Positions 11,585-12,553 of a stretch of 12,553 nt of DNA are shown piece by piece (within the stretch, counting starts at the first letter, position 1; each line of letters starts with the position of its first letter). Made by a program: the position numbers and the translations under genes. The notes beneath the pieces are model-generated. The model saw only the letters and a list, made by a program, of their open reading frames with translations, ran no database searches and was not told where the DNA came from. The stretch is from an uncultured Eubacteriales bacterium. Lineage in GTDB: Bacteria > Bacillota > Clostridia > Oscillospirales > Oscillospiraceae. The DNA is taken from positions 1 through 12,553 of the forward strand of contig CAJKSU010000071.1 in NCBI GenBank assembly GCA_905202605.1, read 5' to 3'.

Positions 11585-12553
11585 TTATGCCGTCACCGCA
11601 TCGGGCATGGCCTTTTTCAGCGTCCGCATGGCATAGAAATATGCAGGGATCAGGAAGCAATCCGCCAGAATCCATGCCGCCGGACTGGCAAGACAGACCG
11701 CCACATAGCCAAACACCGGTACCAGAAGCAGACTCACTGCACTCCGGGCGATCATCTCAAATACCCCTGCAAACAGCGCCAGCTTGGAAAAGCCAATGCC
11801 CTGAATCATAAACCGAACGATATTCACAAAGGCCAGTGGAATGTAAAACGCCGAATTCAGCACCAGAAATTCCCGTGCGCCGTCCAGAATCTCCGTCTCC
11901 CCCTGATCGAGGAACAGCATAGAAAGCTCCCGTCCAAAGAACCACAGGACGATAAACGCCAAAACGGAGTAGATGCAGCCCATGGCCAGACAGCTTTTCA
12001 GCCCCTTGTGAATACGATCCAGTCGCCCTGCGCCCAAATTCTGACCGCCATAGGTTGCCATCGTGGAGCCCATGGCGTCCAGCGGACAGCACATGAGATT
12101 TCCCACCTTGCCGCCTGCGGTCATCGCTGCAATACTCACCGCCCCAAGGGTATTCACCGCCGCCTGAAGAATCAGACAGCCAATGGCAGTAATGGAGTAT
12201 TGCAGTCCCATAGGAATGCCCATAGCGCAGAGTCGCCCGGCATAGCTGCCCCGGAGCTTCAGGTCATCCCTGCTTAAATGCAGGATCGGGAACCGCTTTG
12301 CCATAAAGACAAGGCACAGAAGTCCGGAAACCAACTGGGAAATTACCGTGGCCCAAGCCGCTCCCGCGACCCCCATGGGGATCACAAGGATCAGCAGCAG
12401 ATCCAGCGCCACATTCAGCAGACTGGAGAACACCAGAAAATACAGCGGCGTTTTGGAATCACCCAAGGAGCGGATAATGCCGGAGAGGGTATTATAGAGG
12501 ATCGTTACCGGAATGCCCCAGAAGATGATGACGATATAATCATAGGCCTCCTG
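11585..12553 (-). CDS. MATE-family multidrug/cation efflux transporter (5' end outside window)
   Basis: The visible 322 residues are the C-terminal two thirds of a polytopic membrane protein; the open frame continues through the window edge (reading EAYDYIVIIFWGIPVTILYN at the edge), so the true start is not here. The signature IIRSLGDSKTPLYFLVFSS followed by LDLLLILVIPMGVAGAAWAT is characteristic of MATE transporters, which export drugs or metabolites using H+ or Na+ gradients. About eight to nine hydrophobic segments follow, in line with a 12-helix protein lacking its first three or four. It converges on the 125-residue protein gene across a terminator. An exporter beside a catabolic or biotransformation cluster could expel the product or a toxic substrate, but MATE genes are common and the link is only positional. 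Confidence 0.92.
   Translation of the reverse strand, partial: QEAYDYIVIIFWGIPVTILYNTLSGIIRSLGDSKTPLYFLVFSSLLNVALDLLLILVIPMGVAGAAWATVISQLVSGLLCLVFMAKRFPILHLSRDDLKLRGSYAGRLCAMGIPMGLQYSITAIGCLILQAAVNTLGAVSIAAMTAGGKVGNLMCCPLDAMGSTMATYGGQNLGAGRLDRIHKGLKSCLAMGCIYSVLAFIVLWFFGRELSMLFLDQGETEILDGAREFLVLNSAFYIPLAFVNIVRFMIQGIGFSKLALFAGVFEMIARSAVSLLLVPVFGYVAVCLASPAAWILADCFLIPAYFYAMRTLKKAMPDAVTA

Overview
The window looks like chromosomal DNA of an anaerobic Firmicute of the Clostridia, probably an Oscillospiraceae-type gut bacterium. The reasons are strong AGGAGG-type ribosome sites, GC-rich genes separated by AT-rich gaps, a Gly-Cys lipobox solute-binding lipoprotein of clostridial style, and [4Fe-4S]/flavin enzymes. 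The genus is inference.

Left block (1-4695, all minus strand). A TetR-family regulator (4695-4102) lies upstream of an apparent operon read leftward: a solute-binding lipoprotein (3851-2101), an FAD-dependent fumarate-reductase-like flavoprotein (2040-364), a two-cluster ferredoxin (360-140), and the start of a membrane protein that leaves the window (89-1). A 16-bp palindrome of the type ATGAATGATCATTCAT sits over the tetR transcription start. Three variants stand before the lipoprotein gene exactly 63 bp apart, so the regulator very likely controls itself and the operon. Three of the four operon genes carry an apparent one-base deletion in a 4-base homopolymer; each reads through cleanly if one base is restored.

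Middle gap (4763-5478). This holds an orphan 3' half of a tRNA-Thr(GGT) gene (4990-5034), starting at the anticodon loop and ending in CCA, followed by a strong terminator. It looks like an attachment-site scar from an integrative element. The rest is gene-poor.

Right block (5479-11546). A strong promoter drives a 722-residue Old Yellow Enzyme/2,4-dienoyl-CoA-reductase-type flavo-iron-sulfur enzyme (plus). It is followed by a terminator, a small GNAT acetyltransferase (plus) and another terminator. Facing them is a three-gene minus-strand operon of NTF2/SnoaL-fold proteins joined by ATGA overlaps (10840-8272). Divergent from that operon is a 125-residue protein of unknown family (11130-11507). 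The window ends in a truncated MATE-family efflux pump (minus).

The main unexplained signal is that proteins of unrelated fold carry internal Gly/Pro-rich low-complexity segments: the OYE enzyme (35 residues, DNA repeats of 33 bp), one NTF2-like protein (about 80 residues), the 125-residue protein (12 residues) and, more weakly, the flavoprotein (about 23 residues). Ene-reductase plus SnoaL-fold genes recall the chemistry of bile-acid (bai) and other reductive steroid or aromatic pathways, but the substrate is unknown. I infer a locus-specific multi-protein reductive system whose members may share an assembly or spacer element.
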